NCBI GenBank assembly: GCA_027627225.1 | Contig: CM051026.1 | Location: 4,297,915-4,361,914, forward strand | Length of the DNA stretch: 64,000 nt | DNA from: Congeria kusceri | Lineage: Eukaryota > Mollusca > Bivalvia > Myida > Dreissenidae | Direction: 5' to 3' | Shown: positions 22,298 to 33,817 of the stretch, one piece after another | How positions within the stretch are numbered: position 1 is the first letter of the stretch | Layout of the letters: the number at the start of each line of letters is the position of its first letter | Program-made: the position numbers and the translations under genes | The notes under the pieces: model-generated | What the model was told of the DNA's origin: nothing | Database searches by the model: none | Seen by the model: only the letters and a program-made list of their open reading frames with translations

Positions 22298-23331
22298 GTT
22301 TGTTGAATATGACAACCTAAATATGTGATATCTACCAGTATATATTGACATGCTTACCCAGGGGTGGCAAAATCTTGCATTGCCTTACTTTTCTATTGTT
22401 GACAAATGAGTTTCTGCTTGTCTGTAATGTATAGTATTAATACATAAGTTTGGCAAGATTTCACTTGTCCGTATATGCTTTGGGAAAAGCTGGGCAATTG
22501 ATTTCGCCATCCTAGTTTCTATAACTGTTAACATTTTCAAAACCCAGTTGACACTATTTCAGTCAGCATAATCAGGTTATCATTCACTCTTTCACCTCAT
22601 GACATGAACGATCTTGTGTCGTAAACTCACCTGACAGCGAGTGTAAAGGTTCAATGTAGCAATCACTGGAAATCTAGGATCATGGTCCACAATAATCTTA
22701 AATATGTCAGAGGTCAGATTAATGATGTAAAATATTTATCTCAAAATTAGATAGTGATGATACGGGTTTGAACTCGTCTTCTGTGTCACATACTAAATAT
22801 TGCAGACTTTGGATTGTAGTTTTCTATATATCTGCATGAAATGACCCGTTTATGTCACCAGGCACAAGTATCGAAAAAAGGGCCAATAAACATTTTGCTT
22901 TGATGCGTCATTTCATTTCATTCGTACATTTCGAATGAAAGATTCAGTTACGTTCCTTTTGTCTAGCTGATAAACGCGTGGCATGTACGGGCCACCTCAG
23001 CACCATCGATCCACCTCATTTCGAGATGTTCCAATAAAAACTAAGCGAAGTGAACATTTTGCCATAATCCTTTATACAGATATTGAGACATTTTTATCTG
23101 TGATTCACCTCGTTTGTTGATAGATAGAAGTAAGACATTTTATTGGTAACACTTAGGACGTAGTAAGTTTAATGCATCTTTAAAAAACTACAAAAGTGAA
23201 CAGTCATTGATGTAAATGGTCCGTTTACGTGGCAGTGCTTGCAATTTGATATATATGTACTATTGTTTGGACAATTATCTTTCTGTGTCTCTATCTCGTA
23301 TGAAACATAGAAATGCTGATGGAGACAAAGT

Positions 23332-23681
23332 TTAAAGCAGCAGTCCATAACTATAAAATAAAACTTCTCAGAAATTGTTTCTTATGGACATCTTACCTAT
23401 CAAAATACAAAAAAAAAAACGCATTGAAATCGGTAAAATGAATATTTAGGTAAATTTTTGTCGTATAGTTTCAGTTTGCGGTAGCTCGTGATGCCTCTGG
23501 AGTAGATCAGCATGTACATTATGGTTTATTCCATTTTTGCCAAAGGTTTTTGAACATAGACATTATGAAATGATTTCGCCAAGAACAAATAGATTTTGGT
23601 CGAATAAATGTCATTTATGTTTTTAAGAACTAATGCCAATTTAAGATGCATTGAATTGTATTCTGTGGACTGCGTCTTTAA
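23332..23681. mobile_element. TTAA-flanked MITE (342 bp) in duplicon copy 2
   Basis: TTAA at 23332-23335 and 23678-23681. Inner ends AGCAGCAGTCCATA and TGTGGACTGCGTCT are inverted repeats. Duplicon copy 1 (about 9390) and copy 3 (about 28378) lack it. Confidence 0.75.
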
Positions 23682-24060
23682 AGTTTGTATGTATGATCTT
23701 TGATATCAATTATTAAAAATAAAAAGCAGCTAAAAGTGACTATAAAACTTTAAATCAAACTGTAGAACATAAAAATGACGAAGGAATCACTTCAATATGC
23801 AATAAATCAAAAAGTACTAGTGTCGACTTTTGCATCGTTTTTTAGTGTTGTGTAACCTAAACCAACTGCCAAGACAACATGTAATTATACATGTCGTTGA
23901 GTTTCCATCTGTACAGACGAAAACTATATGGTGATTTAAAACTAGCTTATTTCACTTTTAAAAGCAATTTTGGTTCTTAACTTTAATTCCATTTTTAATA
24001 GCAATATATGTAAATTAACTTTATTTGGTTAATTGTATTTATGCCACATACACACTTTAA
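23682..24060. other. Additional copy-2-specific insertion next to the MITE
   Basis: The copy 1 sequence GTTTAAATTGGTTTGATTA is split in copy 2 at TTTAAA by 23336-24056, and TTAA recurs at 24057-24060. So this 375 bp entered together with, or next to, the 342 bp MITE. No gene seen. Confidence 0.5.
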
Positions 24061-24348
24061 ATTGTTTGATTATTTAATGTGTTCTAAATTTATATCCGGT
24101 TGAAACATTTACTTGGGTGTAAACAGTAAAAGGTCTCCTGAAACTAGGTAATCTTGCACTGAAAAGTTCTCTTTATGGGCATGTGTACGAGCCTACGAGG
24201 AGAATTTCTTTCCGAAAGCCGATATTCTGGTTAATTTATCCATATTGTATATTCACATCTCAAACAATTGTTTTAAGCAATAAAAATTAGTTAGAAAAAA
24301 TCTATATGCTTTGGCGTAGAGTAAAGACAGTTTTTTTATGCACCTGAA

Positions 24349-24558
24349 GGAGGGCATATAGTTGTTGCACGGTCCGTTGGAGGGCATATAGTAGTTGCAC
24401 GGTCCGTTGGAGGGCATATAGTAGTTGCACGGTCCGTTGGAGGGCATATAGTAGTTGCACAGTCCGTTGGAGGGCATATAGTAGTTGCACGGTCCGTTGG
24501 AGGGCATATAGTAGTTGCACGGTCCGTTGGAGGGCATATAGTAGTTGCACGGTCCGTT
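24349..24558 (+). repeat. 30-bp minisatellite, 7 units
   Basis: Seven units of GGAGGGCATATAGTAGTTGC followed by ACGGTCCGTT, nearly identical. The unit resembles the normal start of a tandem-block family (GGGCATATAG then a GTCCGTCC run), so it looks like local expansion of that start. Three minus-strand frames across it are repeat artefacts. Confidence 0.9.
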
Positions 24559-24559
24559 T

Positions 24560-25110
24560 TTACGCCTGTGGGTTTGTGGTGTGATTTTGGGTGTCCAATA
24601 ACTCCCAAGATTTTGTTTCTGCTCTGTAACTTTTGAATGGCTGGAAGGATTTCAATATAATTATAGATTATTATTCCCCATGATGAGACAATGTGTCGCA
24701 TACAACACCCATGCTTGTCTGTCAAAGATCAAGTTCACAATTCAAGGTCAAAGGTCAAGGATTTTTGTTTCCGCTCCTAATCTTCTAAATACCTGGCAGG
24801 ATTTTAATATTACATCAGATTATTATTCCCCATGACCAGGTGGTGTGTTGTGCACATCACACATGCTTGTCTGGCAAAGGTCAAGGTGTTAAGTCAAATG
24901 TCAAATATTTGTCTGGCATGGAGGGATTTTCTAATAACTGAGAAATAGAAATGATCAGCATCATTAAATGTCACAAGCAAGAACCCGACCTTTAGTTTAG
25001 AGGTCAAGGTCTCACTAAGAGGTCAAGATATTTGTCCAGGGCATATATTGTACTCTTTTTCTGACATTGGCTTCCTGACACAAGCATATGCACATGCATT
25101 AAATGAAGTT
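24560..25110 (+). repeat. Tandem block, family D (CCAGCATGGA...-type), about 3 units
   Basis: Units contain GGAAGGATTTCAATAT, ATTATTCCCCATGA and AAGGTCAAAGGTCAAGG. Related to 28570-29060 and 40227-41500. Confidence 0.65.
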
Positions 25111-25599
25111 AAACATCATTTTTAGTTTGAATTTTCGAAGTAGGGAAAGATCTAGACAGAAATAGCAGGGTGCAGGACCCTGCTCCTTTTTGGTTCTCCC
25201 TGCGGGCACTCTTGGCTGGTCAACACAGAAATGTTGAATATCTTTAGAAAATCTACATATTTTTGCAAATATTCAACTACAAATGAATAAACTATGCTTA
25301 AAAAGCGTAATCAGAAGCGTTAGACTCACGAAAACCCTGAATTTAGCAAATTATTTGAAAATGACAACAATGTGGTCCGGATCCCCCCCTGCTCCTTTTT
25401 AGCAGCACCTTGTACCTTTTTAGATCCTAGATCTTTCCCTAATTCGAAGAATAGGTGAGCTATCCTACTACCCCTGGCTTCGCGTCTGCGTCTGAATTGG
25501 TTAACAGTTATTAATGTTTAAGTCTTTGCTGTTAAAAGGCTACTCAAATTATGAACAGTTTATAAAAAAAAGGATTATACTTGATAAAACTAGGTTTCT

Positions 25600-26220
25600 T
25601 GGTTAAATTGAAGAAAAAGCTTGCTTACACTCCAGTTTTCTCATTTTTTGCTCAATCTTCATGAAATTTGGTCAGAACATATGTACCAATGATATCTCGG
25701 CCGAGTTCTTATTTGGGTCATGTGGGGTGAAAAACTAGGTCACTAGATTAAATTGCAAAAAAAGCTTGTTAACACTCTAGAAGTCACATTTGTTGCCCAA
25801 TCTTCATGAACTTGGTCAGAACATTTGTCTTAATAATATCTCGATCTAATTTGAATCTGGGTCATTTGAGGTGAAAAACTAGGTCTCTATGTCAAATTAA
25901 AGAAAAAGCTTGTTGGTGAGAACATTTGTCCCAATGATATCTCGGCCAAGTTTGAATCTGGGTCATGTGGGGTCAAATACTAGGTCACTAGGTCAAATTG
26001 AAGAAAAAGCTTGTTAACACTCTAGAAGTCACTTTTATTTTGGCCAATCAACCAGAAACTTGGTCAAAACATTTGTCCGAATGGTGTTTCAGCCATGTTC
26101 GAATCTGGTTTATTTGGGGTCAAAAACTCGGTCACTAGGTCAAATTGAAGAAAAATCTTCAATTTCAATACGTACTTCTTAAATTTTGAATGTCTATTGG
26201 TACTTAAGTTTTTCAAACCA
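25600..26220 (+). repeat. Tandem block with AACTAGGTCACTAGGTCAAATT units (~125-170 bp)
   Basis: Repeating phrases are AAAAAGCTTGTTAACACTCT, CAATCTTCATGAAACTTGGT, AATGATATCTCGGCC and GGGTCATGTGGGGTCAAA. About four units. Confidence 0.7.
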
Positions 26221-26279
26221 TGATGATTAGGCTGCATTTCTATCAGTCCGTATCAGTATATCCATATCTGTATAAAAAT

Positions 26280-28125
26280 CTAACACATGGAAAATTGTTT
26301 GACTAATGAGACTCAAGTGTGCGACCCAGGGCCATTTAACCCTCTTGTTGTATTTTGACAGAGTTATGCCCCATTTTCACATAGATTTTGTGGTTAAAGT
26401 TTATATTCTAAAGTTTTGTAACTTTAAAACTTCAAAAGTTATTCACTTGAAACTAACCTTTGTCATCAACTCTAGTATCAGGGGCAACATTACCTATAAC
26501 TCTGTTTTGTATCGTGACAGAATTATGCACACTTTTTACATTGATTTTGGTAAAATGGTTTGTTCCAAAAATGTATGAACTATTCAAGGGTTCACTTAAA
26601 AGTTTTGTATTTTAACAAATTTATGTCCTTCCACTATCCAGAATATGTACCAACTGAAATGCTTCGAATAGTCGAGCCCGCTGTCCTCTGACAGCTCTTG
26701 TTATTGGTATGGTGGGACTGTCCTGCGTCATTTGTCATCTGGCATCCATAATGCATCAACAATTGTGAGCACGGACGAGATAGAGACTTCACTTTTCATT
26801 CAATCTTGACCAAACTTGTACAGTTTGTGTATGACCATACAATCTTGGCTAAGTTCGATAATGGGCCAGATCAAACCTTGAACACTTTTTTATGAGCAAA
26901 ACTGCAAAATAGACTTTCTGCAACATAAGATTTCATTTTTCATGTGATCTCGATTGAACTTATACAGCTTGTGTATGAGCATAATATTTCAAAATAATCA
27001 AACACTGGCCTAAATTGGGAAACAACCAGAGTTGTTGCCCATTGTTTGTGAGCAAAAATGCAAAAAATGCACAATGTGGAGGATAGAGACTTCATTTTTA
27101 GCTCCAATTTTCAGAGAAAAGGCAAGCTATTCTACTCAAGTTGGCGTTGGTGTTTTCATTGGCATCAGCCTCCGGTCTAGGTTAAAGTTTTTTGGTAAGC
27201 TAGTTTGTTAGGGCTTGAGGGATTTTATTCAAACTTAAACAGTTTTCTCTATACTAACAGGAACTTATAGGCCAAGTTTGATTTATTATCCTCAATGCAG
27301 GTTTACCAGTAAAGAGAATATTATTTGTGATTTGTGTTGGTGTTGGTCGTTGAACATTTCACAATGAGTACTGGTGAGGATTTATATCAATAAAATATGT
27401 CATTTCATGGAAAGTTGTCCTTGCTTTGTCTTAACAACTTAAAATATTTATACAGTCTTTAATTTGTAAATGTTTTATTATGCGACATTCGCCCCTTTTG
27501 AAGATGGTGGGGTATATGCTTTATTGATGTGGGTCGGTCTGTCTGTTCTTAGACAACTTTTGTTCCCGACTGTTTCCATCAGATCTTCACCAAATTTCAT
27601 GGGAATATTTGTGGGCATAATATCTCGGCTAAGTTCTATAATCAGCCAAACCCCCTAGGAATTGTGGAGTTGTGGCCCTTGATTTATTTAAAATTGGCCT
27701 TTTTAGTCGTTTCATCTCTGAGTCTTACAGTTTTTATCCGATCTTCCTGGAAATCTTTGTGGGCTTAATATCTTGGCAAAGTTCTGTAATGAACCAAATC
27801 ATCCCAATAAATGTGGAGTTATGGCCCTGGACTGATTCTAAAATTAGCCTTTTTAGCTGTTTCCACTCCAGCAGTTTTCATCCCATCTTCACCATATTTG
27901 ATGAAAATGTTTGAGACTATAATATCTTAGCCAAGTTTGATGATCGACCAAATTGTCTCAGGAACTGCAGAGGTCTGACCATTGGTTTATCTTAAGTTGG
28001 CCCTTTTTTTACGGTTTCAGCTCCCTATATCCAGCAGTTTTCATCAAATCTTCCCCAAAATTGATATTTTAAAGATTGCTTTTGACCTTTGAGGGGCATA
28101 ATTGTTTTACAAACAGCTCTTATTT
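26280..28125 (+). repeat. Several adjoining tandem-block fragments
   Basis: 26310-26335 carries a terminus-like GCGACCCAGGGCCATTTAAC. 26671-26702 carries GTCGAGC, a GCTGTC/GACAGC hairpin and TCTTGTT, which reads as a 3' end. 26700-27100 has units with GTGTATGACCATACAATCTT. 27110-27430 begins a fragment with AAAGGCAAGCTATTCTACTC. 27485-28110 has ~125 bp units with CCAAATTTCATGG, ATATCTCGGC.AAGTTC and GGAGTTGTGGCCCTT. No coding potential recognised. Confidence 0.6.
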
Positions 28126-28139
28126 AAAGTTCTAACCAG

Positions 28140-28500
28140 TTATCATTTGTCTTCTGGAAATGGTATTCCAATTTCCATGTTAACAATTATACAAGATATA
28201 AAAGGTGAACTATGACAGTGGTCCCTTTAATAGCTGTTACATATGGTATATGTTTGCCTTTTTTAGGGGAATTATCTTTCTTTATCTCTGTTACAAAGTG
28301 AGTAACAATCGTTGTCTGAGTGTTTATTATAGAAAATTGAAATGGAGAGATTTTGCCATTGAGATGGAGAGATGTTTGAATTAGTTCGATAATTTAATCA
28401 TGTGTTCTAAAACTATATAGGTCGAGATGCATTTACATGATGTGCATGCATGTTAGGCCTTTGCAGAACTAGGTAATCTCCCCCTGACAAGTTATTTTTA
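28140..28500 (+). repeat. Segmental duplication, partial third copy
   Basis: Matches 9230-9500 and 23205-24170: the GGTCCCTTTAA phrase, the ATTATCTTTCTTTATCTCTG phrase, GTCTGAGTGTTTAT.ATAGAAA, ATGTGTTCTAAA, and GAACTAGGTAATCTC. No EGF-like exon is visible upstream of it, where copies 1 and 2 have one; that stretch is filled by tandem-repeat blocks. Confidence 0.6.
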
Positions 28501-28569
28501 CTATAATACATACAAAGAGAAGTCCACTTACGAAACTTCTGTATATTGCTTATATAAGTATAAATCCAG

Positions 28570-29060
28570 AAAAATGATGGGGGCATGTAGTGTTGGCCCT
28601 GTCTGTGTGTATGTACGTACATGTATGTATGTATGTTCGGATTCTTGTTCAGAGCTTAACTTTGTCCAGCATGGAAGGATTTTCAAATAACAGAACAGAA
28701 AAGATAGGCATGATGAGATGGTGTGTTGGGTGCAAGTACCAGGTCCCAAGGTCCATGTCACACTTAAAAGGTCGAAGGTCAAACATAAGAATTAAATCCA
28801 AGGGCCCTGTCCAGATCATAATTTTGTTCAGCACTGAAGGATTTTAAAATAACTTAGCAGAAGTAATTAGCATTATGAAAGGGTGTGTTGTGCGCAAGAA
28901 CTTGTTCCCTAGGTCCAAGGTCAAGGTGATTATTCAAGGACAAAGGGCTAATAATTGTCCAGAGCGTATTATTGTTGTGCGTGAAGGGAATTTCAAATAA
29001 ATTGTAAGAAATGATCACAGTCTCAACATGGAGTGTTGCATGGAAGAACCAGACTTGTAA
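28570..29060 (+). repeat. Tandem block, family D, about 3 units
   Basis: Opens with GGGGGCATGTAGTGTTGGCC and a TGTATGTACG run, then units with TTGTCCAGCATGGAAGGATT and GGTCCCAAGGTCCATGTCAC. Confidence 0.7.
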
Positions 29061-29238
29061 AACTTATGAATTACTTCGATTTATTGATGTTGTTCAAAGC
29101 ATAACTAACAAATTATACAAATCATTGTGTTGATTCTTTAATGAATCTTTTAAAATAGCAAGAGTAGATGAAGCATACAAGGACCATAACTCATTATTGC
29201 CAGAAAGTTTTAATTACTCCCCTTTTCTGATTGTTGTC

Positions 29239-29420
29239 AGGACTCAACAGTTAAAATTATAGATAGGATATTTTTGGTGCCTCATCATACTTCACAGATT
29301 GCTCAACATTTGAAATTATAGATAGGATATTTTTGGTGCCTCATCATACTTCACAGATTGCTCAACATTTAAAATTATAGATAGGATATTTTTGGTGCCT
29401 CATCATACTTCACAGATTGA
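29239..29420 (+). repeat. 59-bp tandem repeat, about 3 copies
   Basis: AAATTATAGATAGGATATTT followed by TTGGTGCCTCATCATACTTC recurs with a 59-bp period at about 29254, 29313 and 29372. The copies are nearly identical. Confidence 0.9.
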
Positions 29421-30522
29421 GTGAAGACATTAGCAGATTTTGCAAATTAATTTCATTATTTGTATGCATATAGACAAAGTGGCCCCGTTTGAAAAGGCTG
29501 CATAGGTAATGGCATCCATGTCTGTGGACATTTCTAGTTTTATTATCATTCACATTCTAAGGAATTACACCAAAAAGAAACCGGAAGTTATACAGTCATA
29601 ACTTTGCTTGTCTTCTCCGTAATGGCATTAATGATCAGTACTAAGCTTAGGCAAGCTTTTTTGGTCAGTGATTGTCCAATGGGGTGTATCAGTTTCTTTG
29701 TATGTCTATATTTAAAAGTTTGAAAATTTTCTTATCTGAAACCACTTGCAGGATTTCAAAATTTAACAAAAATGTTCTTTGGGTGACCAGGTACCAAATT
29801 CCTTCAAACTATTTTGAGTTGCCAATCAAACAGTCTGTCATTGGTCACTTGTTGTCATCCATTTTTGTTAATTTAAGGTTTCAATGGTTTACTTCAGACA
29901 TCACTGAACATGCTAGAATACTTGCACAAGCCATACTGATTTATTAACCTCAGGTGAGCGACCCAGGCCCATTTTGGCCCCCTTGTGGCCCGCTTCATAT
30001 GAGGTCACAGTTTTTCCAAATGTCAGTATCCGCATATGCATTGCACAAATCAAAATCTGCAAAAAATCAAACAAGTTGAAAACAGTAACCATTTCCATAT
30101 TACCCCAGTCTGTATCTGCAAAGCGCATCCGCCAAAGCCGTCCGCAAAAAAATCGCTCGATCAGTGATTTTATGCCTATGCGGAGGACATGGTATAAATA
30201 TTACTTAGCATGTTGAACGAAAAGCTGTTCGTAAAACTTTGGAAACATAGCAGATATAAGTTAGAGACACCTGATTAATATAGCCTAAGACTTAACGAGT
30301 AAAATATGTTACATGTACTGATACTGTAGGTATAAATGCTAAATGTTTTTCTTGGTTCAAAACCACCACCTGTGAATGCTTTCGCATACTGGAATTAATA
30401 ATTGCAGCCAACTTTATTTAAACTGTCTCAATTCTTCTTACTAGGTCATCTTATATAGCCACTAGTTTCAAAAAGAAAACCAATTTGCTTCACAGACGCC
30501 TATCAAAACTTGTGAGTTGGGC

Positions 30523-30898
30523 CCAATTTCGTGAGGCTGTCTGGCTAGCGCAGTGGTTGGTACACTCGCTTCTCACCTAGGCGCCCCGGGTTCGCTTTCC
30601 ACTCTCGGCGCATGTGAGTTTGGTTGGTGGTCACCATACCGGACAGGTGGGGTTTCCTCGAGGTACTCCGGTTTCCCCCCAAAGCACAAGACCACACCAA
30701 AATTAAAATATCTTTCAGTAAAAAATAAATAGCTGGAAATTGCAGCTACGATTCAAAATTCATCCCAACTTTCGTGAGTCTCCAGTAAGTTAATTAGGTA
30801 GGAGTGCTGGGACACATTCCGGGTCCTCACATAATGCAGCCTCAGGCACGGAAGGACATCATAAACTTTGAAATACACATACACACCAATTTTGTGAG
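30523..30898 (+). mobile_element. tRNA-derived SINE with 13-bp target-site duplication
   Basis: The head GGCTGTCTGGCTAGCGCAGT contains an A-box-like TAGCGCAGTGG (30546-), with a B-box-like GGGTTCGCTTTCC at 30588-30600. A body module with GGGTTTCCTCGAGGTACTCC follows, and an ATACACATACACAC-type tail. The flanks CCAATTTCGTGAG (30523-30535) and CCAATTTTGTGAG (30886-30898) form a 13-bp duplication with one mismatch. A third similar copy, CCAACTTTCGTGAG, lies inside at 30765-30778. Confidence 0.8.
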
Positions 30899-30959
30899 TC
30901 AGTCGCGTTACCGCAAACAATTTTTTAAGGACGGCCTCATGCGTTCGCCCATGCGTAAA

Positions 30960-31570
30960 CTTTTCGTTTAAACCAGTAGGTCAACTTTGATAAAACTAAA
31001 CATAAATGTTCCTTGGGTGGTCCTCTACTGAAGTTGCTCAATTGGTCCGGTCGCAAGATAGCCGCACAAGATGGCTGTCAGAGCTATAAACATCTACTTC
31101 TAAACCCCTAGATAGATTTTCAAAAAAATTCACAGAAATGATACTTGGGTAGTCCTCTACCAAAGTTGCTCAAATTGTTTCGCTCTGTTGAAAAACATTG
31201 TCGCTAGGTGGGGCCTTTTTTCCTTACATGGTTATATCAATTTTTTTTTTAATCTTGTCAGAAATCACCGGTTGAATTTCAAATTACTAACACAGACACG
31301 ATCATTGGGTAGTCCTTTAGCAATGTTGCTCAAATGGTTCCGCTCCGTTGAAAAACATGGCCGCTAGGGGGCGGGTCCATTTTTCCTTATATGGGAATAT
31401 TTTAAACAGTTAAAATCTTCATTTCAGAAGCCTCTGCTTGGATTTCTAAATAATTTCACAGAAATATTCCTTAGATGGTTCTTTACCAAAATACTTTGAA
31501 CTACTTTGATTGGTTAACAAATCATGTCTGCAAGAGAGTGGGGCCTTTTCCCCTTATATAGCATATCAGT
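30960..31570 (+). repeat. Tandem block, ~175 bp units, family E (3-4 copies)
   Basis: Units share GGTAGTCCTCTACCAAAGTT, GAAAAACATGGCCGCTAGGG and GGCCTTTTTTCCTTATATGG. The same family occupies 46300-47060. Confidence 0.75.
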
Positions 31571-31842
31571 GTCCTTTAGCTTCTGATACTCATTACCTAT
31601 AAGTAATATAACCTACCTTCATCTTTATCTATGCATAATACATAAACATTTCCAAGTCCGTTAATCATGTTTACTGTGTATCCTTATGAAACGCAATCTT
31701 TAAGGAACATTCAGCGCATGTGAAATAATAATGACTTGCATTTTTTTATAACACAAACATAAAATTTCATTAGACTATTGCCGGTGATTTAAAATTATAT
31801 TCGGTAGGAACATGATGTATCGAGGGTTTCTGTGTATAATTG

Positions 31843-32560
31843 GTATTGCAAATAATGTATGAATGCTACGAAAATGTAGTAAAAGTAACATGAATAACAG
31901 TTCGACAAATTCCGTTACTTATTTTACCATATGGAAAGATATCTTTTTATAGGTTGATTAACATCTACTGGAGAAGTTGATAGAAATATGCAATTCTATT
32001 TAATTCTTAATAGAAGGCAACCGCCATTCAATTTCAAATTAACATGAACAGTTAGTTTATTAACATAAATTCCCCATTTATTGAAATATTAGCTCTTATG
32101 ATTCTCTGGACGCTAATTGATGCATGTATATTATAAAAGCTATACACCGGCAGTTAAACTCGCTATTTTTAGAATGATCGTGAGTGTTTTGAACTCGCTA
32201 TAATTAATTGTTATTTATAGAGCGTGCCGCAAGGCTAAACAAAACAGTGGATTAACTCTGAGAACGAATATGATATTCTGATCTTGACATACAATGAGAA
32301 AGTATGTTCAGTTCTAGAGTGTCGAAGATATTATTATAACTTTATTTTAACCGCTTATGTAAAAAATCATGTGCATTTTAATCCCCATAATTATGCAACA
32401 GTTATTGGTATACATTAAACCATTGTTGTAAGTTTGCAATCCCTAGAAATAGAAAATTTGCCAAATTCTATTGGCATTCAATTTTCCCGCTGCATTATTA
32501 TCGCAAGAAATCAAGGTCATAAGTGATCTTAGACAGCTACGCCGAAAAATGGCTTAATTC
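31843..32560 (+). repeat. Left arm of a ~0.75 kb inverted repeat
   Basis: Matches the reverse complement of 33818-34605 over its length. Shared words include GAATGCTACG, AGTAAAAGTAACA, CCATTTATTGAAAT, TTATAGAGCGTGC, ATAACTTTATTTTAACCGCT, TATGCAACAGTTATTGGT and GACAGCTACGC. There are many substitutions and small indels. No intact reading frame is conserved between the arms. Confidence 0.8.
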
Positions 32561-32904
32561 AGAACAAACAATTAACACTGTCTTGTTTATGTGGGATATA
32601 ACCTACATACATACTGAAATATTCTGTTAGTTGGATATTGTATTATATAAAACACTCATCCTCCAAGGAAAACAGTTCATAAACAAACCTGTTATTTACA
32701 TACTGTAAATAGTGGAGTAACAGATTAAATCTGAATATTCATCGTTAAGTTTTGGCAAGCTGCACGATAGTTTCAATAAACCATGAGGAACTTTGTTTAG
32801 TTTCACCTTGTTGAAAATGTAAACATAACATGAAAACAAATTTCTTAAATTACTATATCTCTGATAAAAAATTGACTTGTAGTTTCATTCCAAATTCATT
32901 TTTA

Positions 32905-33560
32905 GCTCGACTTTTTACCGAATAGTTCGAGCTATACTACTCACCCGTTCGTCGGCGTCACTGTAATGCTCTGGTTAAGGTTTGCGTGCAACAAGTCCAT
33001 ATTTCTGTAACTACTACAGATATTAAATTGAAACTTCACACATGTCTTCGGGGTCATTATATGAGGTCACTGACCAAGGCCCATAACTCTGGCCTGCAAT
33101 TGAGCAGAATTATGCTTCTTTTTGTACTTACAAAAATCAGGTTAAAGTTTGCGCGCAACAACTCCATATCTCCATATCTTCTACAGATATCCAATTGAAA
33201 CTTCACACATGCCTTTAGGGTCATTATATAAGGTCACTGACCGAGACCCATAGCTGTGACCAGCAGAATTATGCCCCTTTTTGTACTAAGAAATGTCAGG
33301 TTTAGGTTTGCATGCAAAAGAAAATTCAGTTTAAGGTTTGCGTGCAGCAAGTACATATCTCTGTAACTACTACAGATATTCAATTGAAACTTTGCGTATG
33401 TCTTCGGGGTGATTGTGTAAGATCATTGGCCAAGGCACATAACTGTGACCAGCATTTTAGCGGAATTATGCCCTTTTTGTAGTGATAAAGGCCCATAACT
33501 CTGACAATGCAGTTAAATAGTGGAGCGCGCTATCCTGAGACAACAGTTACTCTCGTTTTA
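32905..33560 (+). repeat. Tandem block, ~150-170 bp units, family F, inside the inverted repeat
   Basis: Starts AGCTCGACTTTTTACCGAAT with a GTTCGAGCT partner. Units share CTACTACAGATATTCAATTG, AACTTCACACATGTCTTCGG, AAGGTCACTGACCAAGGCCC and GCAGAATTATGCCCC. Related block at 42865-43910. Confidence 0.75.
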
Positions 33561-33817
33561 TGTATCTGTCTGATAGAAATTGATTCTAAAATGTATTCAC
33601 GATCTTGCAACGTCTTGTAAGTGCCTTTAATGAAAATAATGGAATAATTTCTCTGATTATACTGTTGTGCATTACAAACTTTTATTCCACAGTGTCATTT
33701 GATGAGTGTTCTTAAATTACACATAGCATCAAATAATTATTTTGCTATCATGAGTGTCATTTGCCTGCTTTATTAAGTGTTGTTTTCCTTCTGAAAATTG
33801 TGATCATTTCTTAAAAC

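Larger units (their letters stand above)
14760..24290 (+). repeat. Segmental (tandem) duplication, copy 2
   Basis: Direct-orientation paralogue of 1-9780, offset about 14-15 kb. Copy 2 lacks the TTAA-flanked element of copy 1 (8589-9022) and carries its own TTAA-flanked insertion (23336-24056). It has one unit where copy 1 has a 173 bp tandem duplication (6051-6397) and a 42-bp minisatellite (6603-6869). Confidence 0.8.

Noticed and set aside
24253..24725. Minus-strand frames with MPSNGPCNYY and RATTICPPTD repeats
   Set aside because: Direct translation of the 30-bp minisatellite in different frames.
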